Origin: Porticoccaceae bacterium
Lineage (GTDB): Bacteria; Pseudomonadota; Gammaproteobacteria; Pseudomonadales; Porticoccaceae
Direction: 5' to 3'
Length of the DNA: 11,373 bases
Assembly (NCBI GenBank): GCA_023228865.1
Contig: JALOAH010000111.1
Span: 1-11,373, forward strand
The position numbers and the translations under genes were made by a program. The notes beneath the pieces are model-generated. The model did no database searches, had not been told where the DNA came from, and saw nothing but the letters and a program-made list of their open reading frames with translations. How positions within the stretch are numbered: position 1 is the stretch's first letter; every line of letters starts with the position of its first letter. This document shows positions 1 to 5,945 of the stretch, in pieces.

Positions 1-620
1 TTGCTGGCGCGGCCTGTAATTTCAGCCAGCTGGCGCTGATGAAGTCCCGCCAGTAGCCATTGCGCCACTATCGCCCCCAGCAGCGCCAGGCTCATATCCC
101 ACTGGGCGTCCCAGACGTCGCCCTGAACACCGAGAAAATCCAGAGAGCCATCGCCGCCCCAGACGGCGGACTGCCATTCAATAATTTCGTAGAGCGCGCT
201 GAAGGCCAGACAGAAACAGCACACCAGAAAAAACAGCCATTGGGGCGAGCGAATCACAGCGTGGCGAATAAGAATTTCCCGCGCCAAAATGGCGGGTATA
301 AAACCCTGAATAACATGGGCAAAGCGGTCGTAATGGTTGCGCTGTAATTCAAGAATGTCGCTAACCCAGTTGCCGACGGGAACCCTGGCGTAGGTGTAAT
401 GGGCGCCCACAAGCAGGATTACGCCATGAAAAATAATCAGGTAATAGGCGAGCCTGGTGAGGGGAAAGGGTTTGTAGGTGGCAACGAGAATGGGTGCGGC
501 AATGATCACTGGCGCCGCCTCCATCAGCCAGGTGAGGCCGTCATGGGGGTTTATCAATGACCAGAGAAAAACCGCAAGCAGCAGTATCGACAGGGCAAAT
601 AATTCTTTTGTTGTCGCCAC
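1..620 (-). CDS. DUF2238 / YjdF-like inner membrane protein (C-terminus cut by window edge)
   Basis: A 206-codon open frame that enters from the left edge without a stop, so only the last few residues are missing if it matches the roughly 209-residue E. coli YjdF. The GTG start at 620 is chosen because AAGGAG (630–635) lies 9 nt upstream. The protein is strongly hydrophobic, with likely membrane segments near residues 7–23, 35–48, 57–73, 100–113, 128–143 and 177–193. Family signatures seen are HYTYARVPVG (74–83), NHYDRFAHVIQGF (95–107), ALYEIIEW (142–149) and FLGVQGDVWDAQWDM (162–176). The conserved acidic and aromatic residues suggest a functional site in the membrane, but the biochemical role of DUF2238 is not established. 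It begins 38 bp after the pilU stop on the same strand, so it may be cotranscribed with pilU. No functional link is implied. Family assignment is confident; function is unknown. Confidence 0.85.
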   Translation of the reverse strand, partial: MATTKELFALSILLLAVFLWSLINPHDGLTWLMEAAPVIIAAPILVATYKPFPLTRLAYYLIIFHGVILLVGAHYTYARVPVGNWVSDILELQRNHYDRFAHVIQGFIPAILAREILIRHAVIRSPQWLFFLVCCFCLAFSALYEIIEWQSAVWGGDGSLDFLGVQGDVWDAQWDMSLALLGAIVAQWLLAGLHQRQLAEITGRAS

Positions 621-658
621 TTGTTTGATCTCCTTGTCGCTACTTTCGGGTTGCAGGG

Positions 659-1867
659 CTAGCCATTATCTGCGCTGTCATCGTCGTCATCGCTGACAAT
701 TTCCAGGCTCAATCCTGAAGATAGCGTCGAGGTTTTTTTGTCTGCACCCTGGTCAGCCTGGGATTCAATTTTTTCGAGAAGGCTGTCGCTGAGATCGCCG
801 GTTTTCTGCTCGCCGTAGAGTTTGATGCGAAGGCGAAGATTGTTGGCGGAGTCGGCATTTTTGAGCGCTTCGTCGAGACTGATTTTATCCGCTTTCCAGA
901 GGTGGAACAGCGCGGTATCAAAGGTTTGCATACCGAGATTTTCGGATTTTTGCATCACCTCTTTAATGCCGTCGATCTCGCCGCGCAGAATAAGCTCCGC
1001 CACCAAGGGTGTGCCCAGGAGAATTTCAATGGCGGCGCAGCGCTTGCCGTCGATGGTGGGAATCAGGCGTTGGGAGACAAAGGCCTGCAGGTTGAGCGAC
1101 AGATCCATGAGCAGCTGGTTGCGGCGCTCTTCGGGAAAGAAGTTGATGATGCGATCCAGCGCCTGATTGGCGTTGTTGGCGTGGAGGGTGGAAATACAGA
1201 GGTGGCCGGTTTCGGCAAAGGCGATGGCGTGCTCCATGGTTTCGCGGTCGCGAATTTCGCCGATCAGAATCACATCCGGCGCCTGGCGCAGGGTGTTTTT
1301 CAGCGCCGCCCTGAAACTGCGGGTATCCATGCCCACTTCGCGCTGATTGATAATGCTTTTCTTGTGTTGATGGACAAATTCCACCGGGTCTTCAATGGTA
1401 ATGATATGCCCAGCGGAGCTGGTGTTGCGATGGTCGATGAGGGCGGCGAGGGACGTGGATTTTCCCGAGCCGGTGGCGCCGACAAAGAGTACCAGCCCCC
1501 TTTTTTTCATCACCACCTCTTTGAGAATGGGCGGCAGGCCGAGAGCTTCCGCAGAGGGAATGTCGGTGACAATATTGCGGGCAACGATGGAGATTTCGTT
1601 GCGCTGTTTAAAGATATTGACGCGAAAGCGACCAACCCCGGAAATGCTGTAGGCGAGATTCATTTCCAGCTCGACCTCGAATTCCTTTTTCTGTTCGGAA
1701 TCCATAATAGCGTCGGCGATTGCTCCTACCTCGCCGGGTAGCAATGGCGTCTCATCGATGGGAATCAGTTCCCCGTGCAATTTGGCGCTGGGGCGCGCCC
1801 CAGTGCTCAGGTAAATATCTGAACCGCCTTTCTCGGCAAGCCATGTCAGATACTGGTCAAACTTCAT
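659..1867 (-). CDS. pilU: Type IV pilus retraction ATPase PilU
   Basis: Cytoplasmic hexameric ATPase of the PilT/GspE secretion superfamily, which assists PilT in depolymerising type IV pili for twitching motility. The protein is 402 residues from the ATG at 1867. That start is preferred over the ATG at 1876 because TAAGG (1877–1881) is 9 nt from it but abuts the upstream one, and because PilU proteins begin with a similar short M-x-F sequence. Visible motifs: N-terminal PAS-like region, Walker A GATGSGKS (130–137), the Asp box IEDPVEF (158–164), Walker B VILIGEIRD (199–207) and the His box region TGHLCISTLHANNANQAL (about 220–237). The GMQTFDTALF and ADSANNLRL signatures and a terminal SGLSLEI segment match PilU rather than PilT. 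The C-terminus ends in an unusually acidic tail with five consecutive Asp. No pilT lies beside it in this window, unlike the pilT–pilU pair of Pseudomonas. Confidence 0.95.
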   Translation of the reverse strand: MKFDQYLTWLAEKGGSDIYLSTGARPSAKLHGELIPIDETPLLPGEVGAIADAIMDSEQKKEFEVELEMNLAYSISGVGRFRVNIFKQRNEISIVARNIVTDIPSAEALGLPPILKEVVMKKRGLVLFVGATGSGKSTSLAALIDHRNTSSAGHIITIEDPVEFVHQHKKSIINQREVGMDTRSFRAALKNTLRQAPDVILIGEIRDRETMEHAIAFAETGHLCISTLHANNANQALDRIINFFPEERRNQLLMDLSLNLQAFVSQRLIPTIDGKRCAAIEILLGTPLVAELILRGEIDGIKEVMQKSENLGMQTFDTALFHLWKADKISLDEALKNADSANNLRLRIKLYGEQKTGDLSDSLLEKIESQADQGADKKTSTLSSGLSLEIVSDDDDDSADNG

Positions 1868-1953
1868 CAGCAACATCCTTAATTTTTTCTGGAATCACGA
1901 CAATAACGGGGTTGTGTCGGCGATGGGGCGATTGTCCCTGACCCTTGCCATAA

Positions 1954-1982
1954 AGCCTAGGATGAACTGATCAAGTCGTCAA
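1954..1982 (-). promoter_or_regulatory. Weak candidate promoter for pilU
   Basis: On the minus strand, TTGACG (1977–1982; five of six against TTGACA) is followed after 17 bp by TAGGCT (1954–1959; only three of six against TATAAT). The -35 is good and the -10 is poor, so this is a tentative call. It would give a leader of about 80 nt before pilU. Confidence 0.25.
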
Positions 1983-2042
1983 AGATAACGACCAGCGTAA
2001 TCCAAACCATCGTTGTGGTTATTGATAAGCGGGTTTGCTATT

Positions 2043-2073
2043 GAATGGCGGGTATTGGTCAACAATGCCATTC
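2043..2073. repeat. REP-like imperfect hairpin
   Basis: GAATGGC (2043–2049) and GCCATTC (2067–2073) are exact inverted copies. An inner ATTG/CAAT pair (2054–2057 / 2063–2066) extends the hairpin after a four-base bulge. On the minus strand it is preceded by GTAG (GTAGGAATGGC), the same head tetranucleotide seen in the adjacent REP units, so it may be a diverged member. It could also be an isolated hairpin. Confidence 0.45.
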
Positions 2074-2094
2074 CTACAAACCAACGATTTTTCG

Positions 2095-2120
2095 GTAGGA
2101 GCCGGCTCTGCTGGCGATAA
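2095..2120 (+). repeat. REP element, plus-oriented unit of an inverted pair
   Basis: A 26-bp unit that starts with GTAGGAGCCGG and ends with GGCGATAA. Its core folds as GCCGGC–TCT–GCTGGC, a 6-bp stem with one G·T pair and a 3-nt loop. It agrees with the partner at 2179–2204 at 20 of 26 positions, and the differences fall in the loop and inner stem. The GTAG head followed by a hairpin is the form of REP sequences mobilised by RAYT transposases (TnpA-REP). No RAYT gene is in the window. Confidence 0.8.
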
Positions 2121-2140
2121 GAGGGCGGATTTGTGATTGT

Positions 2141-2160
2141 GTAGCTTGCCTGCAAGCGAT
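2141..2160 (+). repeat. Short diverged REP-like unit between the pair
   Basis: GTAG is followed by a small hairpin, GCTTG (2144–2148) pairing with CAAGC (2153–2157) around CCTG, and then GCGAT. The head, hairpin and GCGAT tail repeat the layout of the flanking units on a smaller scale. It could be a degenerate REP copy or chance. Confidence 0.4.
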
Positions 2161-2178
2161 GGTTGCCAAGCCGGAAAG

Positions 2179-2204
2179 TTATCGCCGGGGCGCCCGGCTC
2201 CTAC
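2179..2204 (-). repeat. REP element, minus-oriented unit of an inverted pair
   Basis: Read on the minus strand this begins GTAGGAGCCGG and ends GGCGATAA, as does its partner at 2095–2120. Its core is a perfect GCCGGG–CGC–CCCGGC hairpin (6-bp stem, 3-nt loop). With 2095–2120 it forms a 110-bp inverted doublet, the arrangement known as a REPIN or BIME. It lies about 29 bp beyond the ubiX stop and would be transcribed into the 3' end of the mpl–ubiX message. Confidence 0.8.
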
Positions 2205-2232
2205 GGATGAGTACAGTTGCGGCAGCATCCAA

Positions 2233-2844
2233 TTAATCTTCGCCCCAGCGCGGTAGCAGACCCTGAGCCACACCCAGCTGGTCGAGAATTCTGGCAACCA
2301 TAAAATCCACCAGGTCTTCGACGGTTTCGGGATTTTGGTAAAAACCCGGGCTGGCGGGGAGGACGGTGACTCCCAGTTTTGCCAGCTTGAGCTGGTTTTC
2401 GAGATGAATAACAGAGACTGGCGTTTCCCTGGGCACGACAATCAACTGGCGACGCTCTTTGATGGCTACATCCGCAGCCCGTTCAATGAGGTTGTTGCTG
2501 GCGCCGTGGGCGATGGCGGAAATACAGCCGCCACTGGCGGGGCAGATCACCATGGAGGTGGGCGCCCCGGAGCCGGACGCCACCGGGGAAAACCAGTCCT
2601 CCCTGGTGAAAACACGAATCTGGCCTATGTCGGCGTCGAAATAGTCGCTGAGAAAATCCTCGAGATCTTCGTCGTTGGGCAATTCCAGTTCGGTTTCCGT
2701 TGCCACCACAATACGGGCAGCGCCGGAAATCATGAAGTAAACACGGCAACCGGCCTGAATCAGGCATTCCATCAGTTTGAGGCCGTAGGGCGCCCCCGAG
2801 GCTCCGGTCATCGCCAGGGTGATGGTTTTTTCGTAATCCCGCAT
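2233..2844 (-). CDS. ubiX: Flavin prenyltransferase UbiX
   Basis: Joins a dimethylallyl group to reduced FMN, making the prenylated flavin cofactor needed by the UbiD decarboxylase in ubiquinone synthesis. Soluble dodecamer in the family. The protein has 203 residues from the ATG at 2844, chosen because AGAGGG (2851–2856) is 6 nt upstream; an in-frame TTG at 2874 lacks this support. Motifs: FMN-binding GASGAPYG (14–21), [15 protein letters not shown] (90–104), [17 protein letters not shown] (114–130), VVPRETP (136–142), and ASPGFY (164–169). The residues that in characterised UbiX hold dimethylallyl phosphate are all visible: S16, K129, R139, Y169 and R185. Length fits the family. It starts 35 bp after the mpl stop and is probably read from the mpl promoter. 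A paralogous Pad1 role on other substrates cannot be excluded, but UbiX is much more likely. Confidence 0.95.
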   Translation of the reverse strand: MRDYEKTITLAMTGASGAPYGLKLMECLIQAGCRVYFMISGAARIVVATETELELPNDEDLEDFLSDYFDADIGQIRVFTREDWFSPVASGSGAPTSMVICPASGGCISAIAHGASNNLIERAADVAIKERRQLIVVPRETPVSVIHLENQLKLAKLGVTVLPASPGFYQNPETVEDLVDFMVARILDQLGVAQGLLPRWGED

Positions 2845-2879
2845 TACAAACCCTCTTTTAGGTGCTGATGGCAATTGGT

Positions 2880-4274
2880 CTATGGTGAAGTAGCGGCCAG
2901 GCTGCCGTTAAGTCTTGAAATCAGTTTGCGGTGGAAGCCCATAAAGCCGCCGTTGCTCATAATCACCACATGGACATTGGCGCCGCTTTTCGCCTTTGCC
3001 GCTGCGGCCACCTGTTCAAGCAGGGCGGCGAAGTCGGCGGTGACGGTTGCATTGGGGTCGCTTGCGGCGATCACCTCCGCCAGTGACCAGCCAATGGTTT
3101 CCGGTTGAAACCAGAAGACTTGATCCGCAGCGGCGGTGGAACCTGCCAATTGGTCGCGGTGAACGCCGAGTTTCATGGTGTTGGAGCGGGGTTCAAGGAC
3201 GGCAATAATGTGATCCGTGCCGACTTTTTTACGCAGGCCTTCCATTGTGGTGGCGATGGCGGTGGGGTGGTGGGCAAAATCGTCGTAGATATGAATGCCG
3301 TCGACAGTGGCCAGTAATTCCATACGCCGTTTGACGCCAGAAAATGCGCTGAGGGCTTCGCAGGCCAGCGCCGGTCTGACGCCCACATGGCGGGCGGCGG
3401 CGATAGCGGCAAGGGCATTGTTGACGTTATGGAGACCGCTGAGTTGCCAGCTGACGGCGCCTATGGGTTGGTGTTCAAAAATAACCTCGAAGCTGCCGCC
3501 GTCACCCTGGTGCAGGTGCGCCTGCCAGCCGTTCGCACCCAGGGCTTCGCTTTGCGACCAGCAGCCTTTTGCCAGTACGGCATTGAGATTGGCGTCTTCC
3601 TGGGGGTGAATAATTTTGCCTTCAGATGGCACCGTGCGCAGAAGGTGATGAAACTGGGTCTGAATGGCGGCGAGGTCGGCAAAAATATCGGCGTGATCAA
3701 ATTCCAGGTTGTTGAGCACCAGGGTGCGCGGATGGTAGTGGAGAAACTTGGAGCGCTTGTCGAAAAAGGCCGTGTCGTACTCATCCGCCTCCACCACAAA
3801 AAACGGCGTATCGCCGAGGCGGGCAGAGGTGGGGAAATTGCCGGGAACACCGCCAATCAGGTAGCCCGGCGCCATGCCCGCATAATCGAGAATCCACGCC
3901 AGCATGGTTGCCGTGGTGGTTTTGCCGTGGGTGCCGGCAACCGCCAGCACCCATTTGTCCCGAAGGATATGATCCCCCAGCCACTGGGGGCCGGAGGTAT
4001 AGGGCAGGCCTTTGTTGAGCATGTATTCGACACAGGGATTGCCCCGGCTCATGGCGTTGCCCACCACAATCATATCCGGGTGCTTGCCAGCGGCGGAGAC
4101 CAGCTGGGCGGGATCAAAGCCTTCGATGAGGTCAATGCCCGCATCCATCAGCTGGGTGCTCATCGGCGGGTAGACATTGGCGTCGCAGCCGGAAACCCTG
4201 TGGCCAGCGGCTTTGGCCAGCTGGGCAAGGCTGCCCATAAAGGTGCCGCAAATGCCGAGAATATGGATATGCAT
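2880..4274 (-). CDS. mpl: UDP-N-acetylmuramate:L-Ala-γ-D-Glu-meso-DAP ligase (Mpl)
   Basis: Cytoplasmic Mur-ligase family enzyme that attaches the tripeptide recovered from old peptidoglycan directly to UDP-MurNAc, using ATP. This is the short-cut step of cell-wall recycling. 464 residues, the usual size. The N-terminal Rossmann region shows [11 protein letters not shown] (8–18), characteristic of Mpl. The central ATPase domain carries AGTHGKTTT (113–121), [16 protein letters not shown] (162–177) and [11 protein letters not shown] (188–198). The C-terminal domain shows [11 protein letters not shown] (280–290), GVKRRMEL (313–320), [11 protein letters not shown] (330–340) and [10 protein letters not shown] (361–370). 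The DKRSKF and EPRSNTMK segments separate Mpl from MurC. The ATG start has only a weak AGG 11 nt upstream, but the N-terminus matches the family and a good promoter lies 44 bp further up. First gene of a likely mpl–ubiX operon. Confidence 0.96.
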   Translation of the reverse strand: MHIHILGICGTFMGSLAQLAKAAGHRVSGCDANVYPPMSTQLMDAGIDLIEGFDPAQLVSAAGKHPDMIVVGNAMSRGNPCVEYMLNKGLPYTSGPQWLGDHILRDKWVLAVAGTHGKTTTATMLAWILDYAGMAPGYLIGGVPGNFPTSARLGDTPFFVVEADEYDTAFFDKRSKFLHYHPRTLVLNNLEFDHADIFADLAAIQTQFHHLLRTVPSEGKIIHPQEDANLNAVLAKGCWSQSEALGANGWQAHLHQGDGGSFEVIFEHQPIGAVSWQLSGLHNVNNALAAIAAARHVGVRPALACEALSAFSGVKRRMELLATVDGIHIYDDFAHHPTAIATTMEGLRKKVGTDHIIAVLEPRSNTMKLGVHRDQLAGSTAAADQVFWFQPETIGWSLAEVIAASDPNATVTADFAALLEQVAAAAKAKSGANVHVVIMSNGGFMGFHRKLISRLNGSLAATSP

Positions 4275-4317
4275 GTGAATAAATGCCTGTAAATTTAATG
4301 TCTGTAAGCTGTGGCGG

Positions 4318-4347
4318 ATTATGTCACCCGGATTGGGGCGCTGTCAC
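4318..4347 (-). promoter_or_regulatory. Sigma70-type promoter of mpl–ubiX
   Basis: On the minus strand, GTGACA (4342–4347; five of six against TTGACA) and CATAAT (4318–4323; five of six against TATAAT) are separated by 18 bp. The predicted start near 4311 gives a leader of about 37 nt to the mpl ATG. Confidence 0.6.
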
Positions 4348-4351
4348 TGTC

Positions 4352-4365
4352 GTGATGTAGATCAA
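4352..4365. promoter_or_regulatory. FNR/Anr-like operator
   Basis: The minus strand reads TTGAT-CTAC-ATCAC, nine of ten positions of the FNR/Anr consensus TTGAT-N4-ATCAA. Its centre lies about 47 bp upstream of the predicted mpl start, close to but not at the usual class II activator position. It could also act on the divergent plus-strand operon. The match to the CRP/Vfr consensus is poorer (seven of ten). Confidence 0.4.
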
Positions 4366-4467
4366 TAAGAGTTTACTTTGGTTTATTCTGGTTTCGCTGG
4401 CAGAGATATTTGGATTGTCTTCAATGACGAATTATTAGCATTTAAACCCTTCAAATAACGGGTGAGA

Positions 4468-4527
4468 CGGTTAGATGCTTAGTATCAAGGCGAAGATCCT
4501 CAAATACTGAAAAAAATTCGCTAACCG
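4468..4527 (+). ncRNA. Candidate structured leader segment (stacked hairpins)
   Basis: CGGTTAG (4468–4474) pairs exactly with CTAACCG (4521–4527). Inside it, TTAGTAT (4479–4485) pairs with ATACTGA (4504–4510) with one G·U, and AGG (4488–4490) with CCT (4498–4500). The result is an extended irregular stem. It matches no riboswitch class that I recognise. A 7-bp inverted repeat is expected about once by chance in a region this size, so the call is tentative. Confidence 0.25.
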
Positions 4528-4567
4528 GATGTCTTGTGGGTTATAAATACAAAGCTAAAGTAGCGAA
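4517..4567 (+). repeat. Inverted repeat competing with the upstream hairpin
   Basis: TTCGCTA (4517–4523) is an exact inverted copy of TAGCGAA (4561–4567). It shares the three bases 4521–4523 with the 3' arm of the 4468–4527 stem, so the two pairings cannot form together. Confidence 0.3.
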
Positions 4568-4580
4568 AAGATTGTCGCGA

Positions 4581-4606
4581 ACAGGGACTGATTTCACCAG
4601 CCCTGT
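4581..4606 (+). repeat. Hairpin in the operon leader
   Basis: ACAGGG (4581–4586) pairs with CCCTGT (4601–4606) and CTG (4588–4590) with CAG (4598–4600), leaving one bulged A and a 7-nt loop. No U-tract follows on either strand, so it is not a normal intrinsic terminator. Confidence 0.4.
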
Positions 4607-4654
4607 CATTCAAAAATCGTCCTGGTCATTGATCGATTGGATGCAACAGTGGAA

Positions 4655-4876
4655 ATGCCGGTGAGAGAAGAACAATTAGTGACAAAGGTGGTGACGGCCT
4701 TTATCGAAAACTCTATAAGTAAGAATGTGTCGGGCTGCATCGCCTCCCTGGCGCAATCTCATCCTCCGTTGTGGATGGGCGCCAATTTGCACGAGCCATT
4801 TACCTCAGTGGAGGATGCGCGTTATTTTCTGGGGCGGGATTTTGCCGCCAACGCAGACCACTACAGCTTCCTGTGA
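4655..4876 (+). CDS. Small protein of unknown function
   Basis: About 73 residues from the ATG at 4655. An in-frame TTG at 4637 and GTG at 4661 are alternatives, and none has a strong ribosome-binding site. I do not recognise the family. The sequence has no signal peptide or membrane segment. It has a polar N-terminal helix-like part and a C-terminal part rich in aromatic and acidic residues (WMGANLHEPFTSVEDARYFL, then NADHYSFL). Codon third positions in the second half look like those of neighbouring genes, which favours real coding. Its TGA stop (4874–4876) overlaps the GAGGG that appears to be the ribosome-binding site of the next gene, suggesting translational coupling and membership of the operon. 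It could instead be the remnant of a longer gene. Confidence 0.45.
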   Translation: MPVREEQLVTKVVTAFIENSISKNVSGCIASLAQSHPPLWMGANLHEPFTSVEDARYFLGRDFAANADHYSFL

Positions 4877-4886
4877 GGGCGATCTT

Positions 4887-5945
4887 TTGACGGCAATCAT
4901 GGCAATGCTGTGGCGGTTTCTGATAGGCGCATTTGTTCTGGTGTCCTGCCTGATACTGGCGCTGTTCAGCGGCCAGTCGGTGGCGGCAGAGGCAGTACCA
5001 CTCAAGCGCGCATCTTTCATGCCCCTGTGGAGCCCCCAGGCTCAGTTCGCCGGTTACTACGTGGCTCTGGACAAAGGTTTTTATCGCCGTCACGGCATTG
5101 ATCTGCGCATATTGCGCGCCGGTCCCGGCTATTCACCGCTGGATGCTCTGCAACAGGGCGAGGCCGATTTTACGGCGCTTTGGCTGACCACCGCCATTCG
5201 GCAGCGTGCTCAGGGTGTGGAGCTGGTGAATCTGGCGCAGCTGATCCAGCGCTCCTCCCTGCTGCTGATTGCCCGCCACGACAGCGGCATCGACACTGTG
5301 GCGGCGATGGCGGGTCGTAAGGTGGGTTTATGGGGTGGAGACCTGTCTCTGCCTATCGAGGTGCTGCTGGCTCGGGAAGGTGTGGAGGTGGTGCCGGTAC
5401 GCCAATCCATGACTGTCAACCTGTTCCTGCGGGGTGGCGTCGATGTTGTTTCTGCCATGCTGTACAACGAATACCACACGCTGCTCAACGCCGGGGTCAA
5501 TGCTGAGGAACTCACAGTGTTTGCCCTGGCGGAACTTGGCTTCAATGTGCCGGAAGACGGCCTCTACATGCTGGAATCCCGATTACAGGACGATCCGGCA
5601 CTGGCAAGCGCCTTTGTCACCGCCTCCCTTGAGGGCTGGGACTATGCTTTTGCCCATCCTGAGGAGGCGCTGGATATCCTCATCAAATACATGCGTGAAG
5701 CTCAGGTACCTGCGAACCGGGTGCACCAGCGCTGGATGCTGGCGCGTATGGCGGATCTGATGCAGCCGCAGGCTGGAGCCGCCATTGGCACGCTCCGCCA
5801 AGAGGATTATCGGGCGACTGGCGACATGCTTCTCCAGGCCGGAATGGTTTCTGCCATCCCGCCCTACGGGCGGTTTACCGGTGGTGAACGTGCTGAGGCG
5901 AAAAAAGAGGAGGAGTCTGACCGTGCTGGTTCGCCTGAGAAATAG
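4887..5945 (+). CDS. NMT1/THI5-like periplasmic substrate-binding protein
   Basis: Secreted binding protein of the ABC-type NMT1/THI5 fold (the family of the thiamine-precursor binder ThiY and of SsuA/TauA relatives). 352 residues from a TTG at 4887, which sits 7 nt after GAGGG (4875–4879). ATG codons at 4899 and 4905 are alternatives without such a site. Residues 1–36 form a signal peptide with a hydrophobic core and an AxA-type cleavage region (SVAAEA), with no lipobox. The family signature WSPQAQFAGYYVALDKGFY is at 48–66, followed by GIDLRIL and GPGYSPLDALQQGEADF, the usual N-lobe elements. The C-terminal tail is charged and probably disordered. There is no dedicated permease of this family beside it. 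Instead its end overlaps a Cache-domain phosphatase gene by 23 bp, so it may feed a ligand signal to that sensor (inference). The ligand is unknown; pyrimidine-like or sulfonate-like compounds are only family possibilities. Confidence 0.85.
   Translation: MTAIMAMLWRFLIGAFVLVSCLILALFSGQSVAAEAVPLKRASFMPLWSPQAQFAGYYVALDKGFYRRHGIDLRILRAGPGYSPLDALQQGEADFTALWLTTAIRQRAQGVELVNLAQLIQRSSLLLIARHDSGIDTVAAMAGRKVGLWGGDLSLPIEVLLAREGVEVVPVRQSMTVNLFLRGGVDVVSAMLYNEYHTLLNAGVNAEELTVFALAELGFNVPEDGLYMLESRLQDDPALASAFVTASLEGWDYAFAHPEEALDILIKYMREAQVPANRVHQRWMLARMADLMQPQAGAAIGTLRQEDYRATGDMLLQAGMVSAIPPYGRFTGGERAEAKKEEESDRAGSPEK
5908..5913 (+). promoter_or_regulatory. Ribosome-binding site deciding the phosphatase start
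   Basis: AGGAGG within a purine run (GAGGAGGAG, 5907–5915) lies inside the 3' end of the binding-protein gene, 9 nt before the GTG at 5923. It fixes an overlapping start and excludes the longer in-frame extension from 5785. Confidence 0.75.

Larger units (their letters stand above)
1868..2232. other. Gene-free stretch between pilU and ubiX
   Basis: About 365 bp with no convincing coding frame on either strand. It holds a weak pilU promoter candidate near its left end, then a cluster of REP-like palindromes (2043–2204) occupying most of the right half. No U-tract terminator was found downstream of ubiX, so the palindromes may serve as its transcript end or stabiliser (inference). Confidence 0.7.
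4275..4654. other. Divergent AT-rich intergenic region
   Basis: About 380 bp between the oppositely oriented mpl and the plus-strand operon, visibly richer in A and T than the flanking genes. It contains the mpl promoter, an FNR-like box and a set of inverted repeats in the plus-strand leader (4468–4606). No clear plus-strand promoter was found. TATAAA at 4542–4547 could be a -10 element but has no good -35 at the right distance. Confidence 0.6.

Noticed and set aside
902..1741. Long open frame on the plus strand opposite pilU
   Set aside because: It lies wholly antisense to a gene with all PilU motifs, and its translation shows no recognisable domain.
2845..2874. Upstream extension of ubiX to a TTG start
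   Set aside because: The ATG at 2844 has AGAGGG at 6 nt and yields the usual UbiX length and numbering; the extension has no ribosome-binding site support.
3387..4292. Roughly 300-codon open frame on the plus strand opposite mpl
   Set aside because: Antisense shadow of a full-length Mpl with intact catalytic motifs; long opposite frames are common in GC-rich genes.
4352..4367. CRP/Vfr site
   Set aside because: Matches the TGTGA-N6-TCACA pattern at only seven of ten positions; the FNR/Anr reading fits better.
4581..4606. Intrinsic terminator in the intergenic region
   Set aside because: The hairpin is good, but no T-run follows on either strand.
5785..5922. Upstream extension of the phosphatase gene to the ATG at 5785
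   Set aside because: It would overlap the binding-protein gene by about 160 bp and put a long basic tail before TM1; the GTG at 5923 has AGGAGG at 9 nt.
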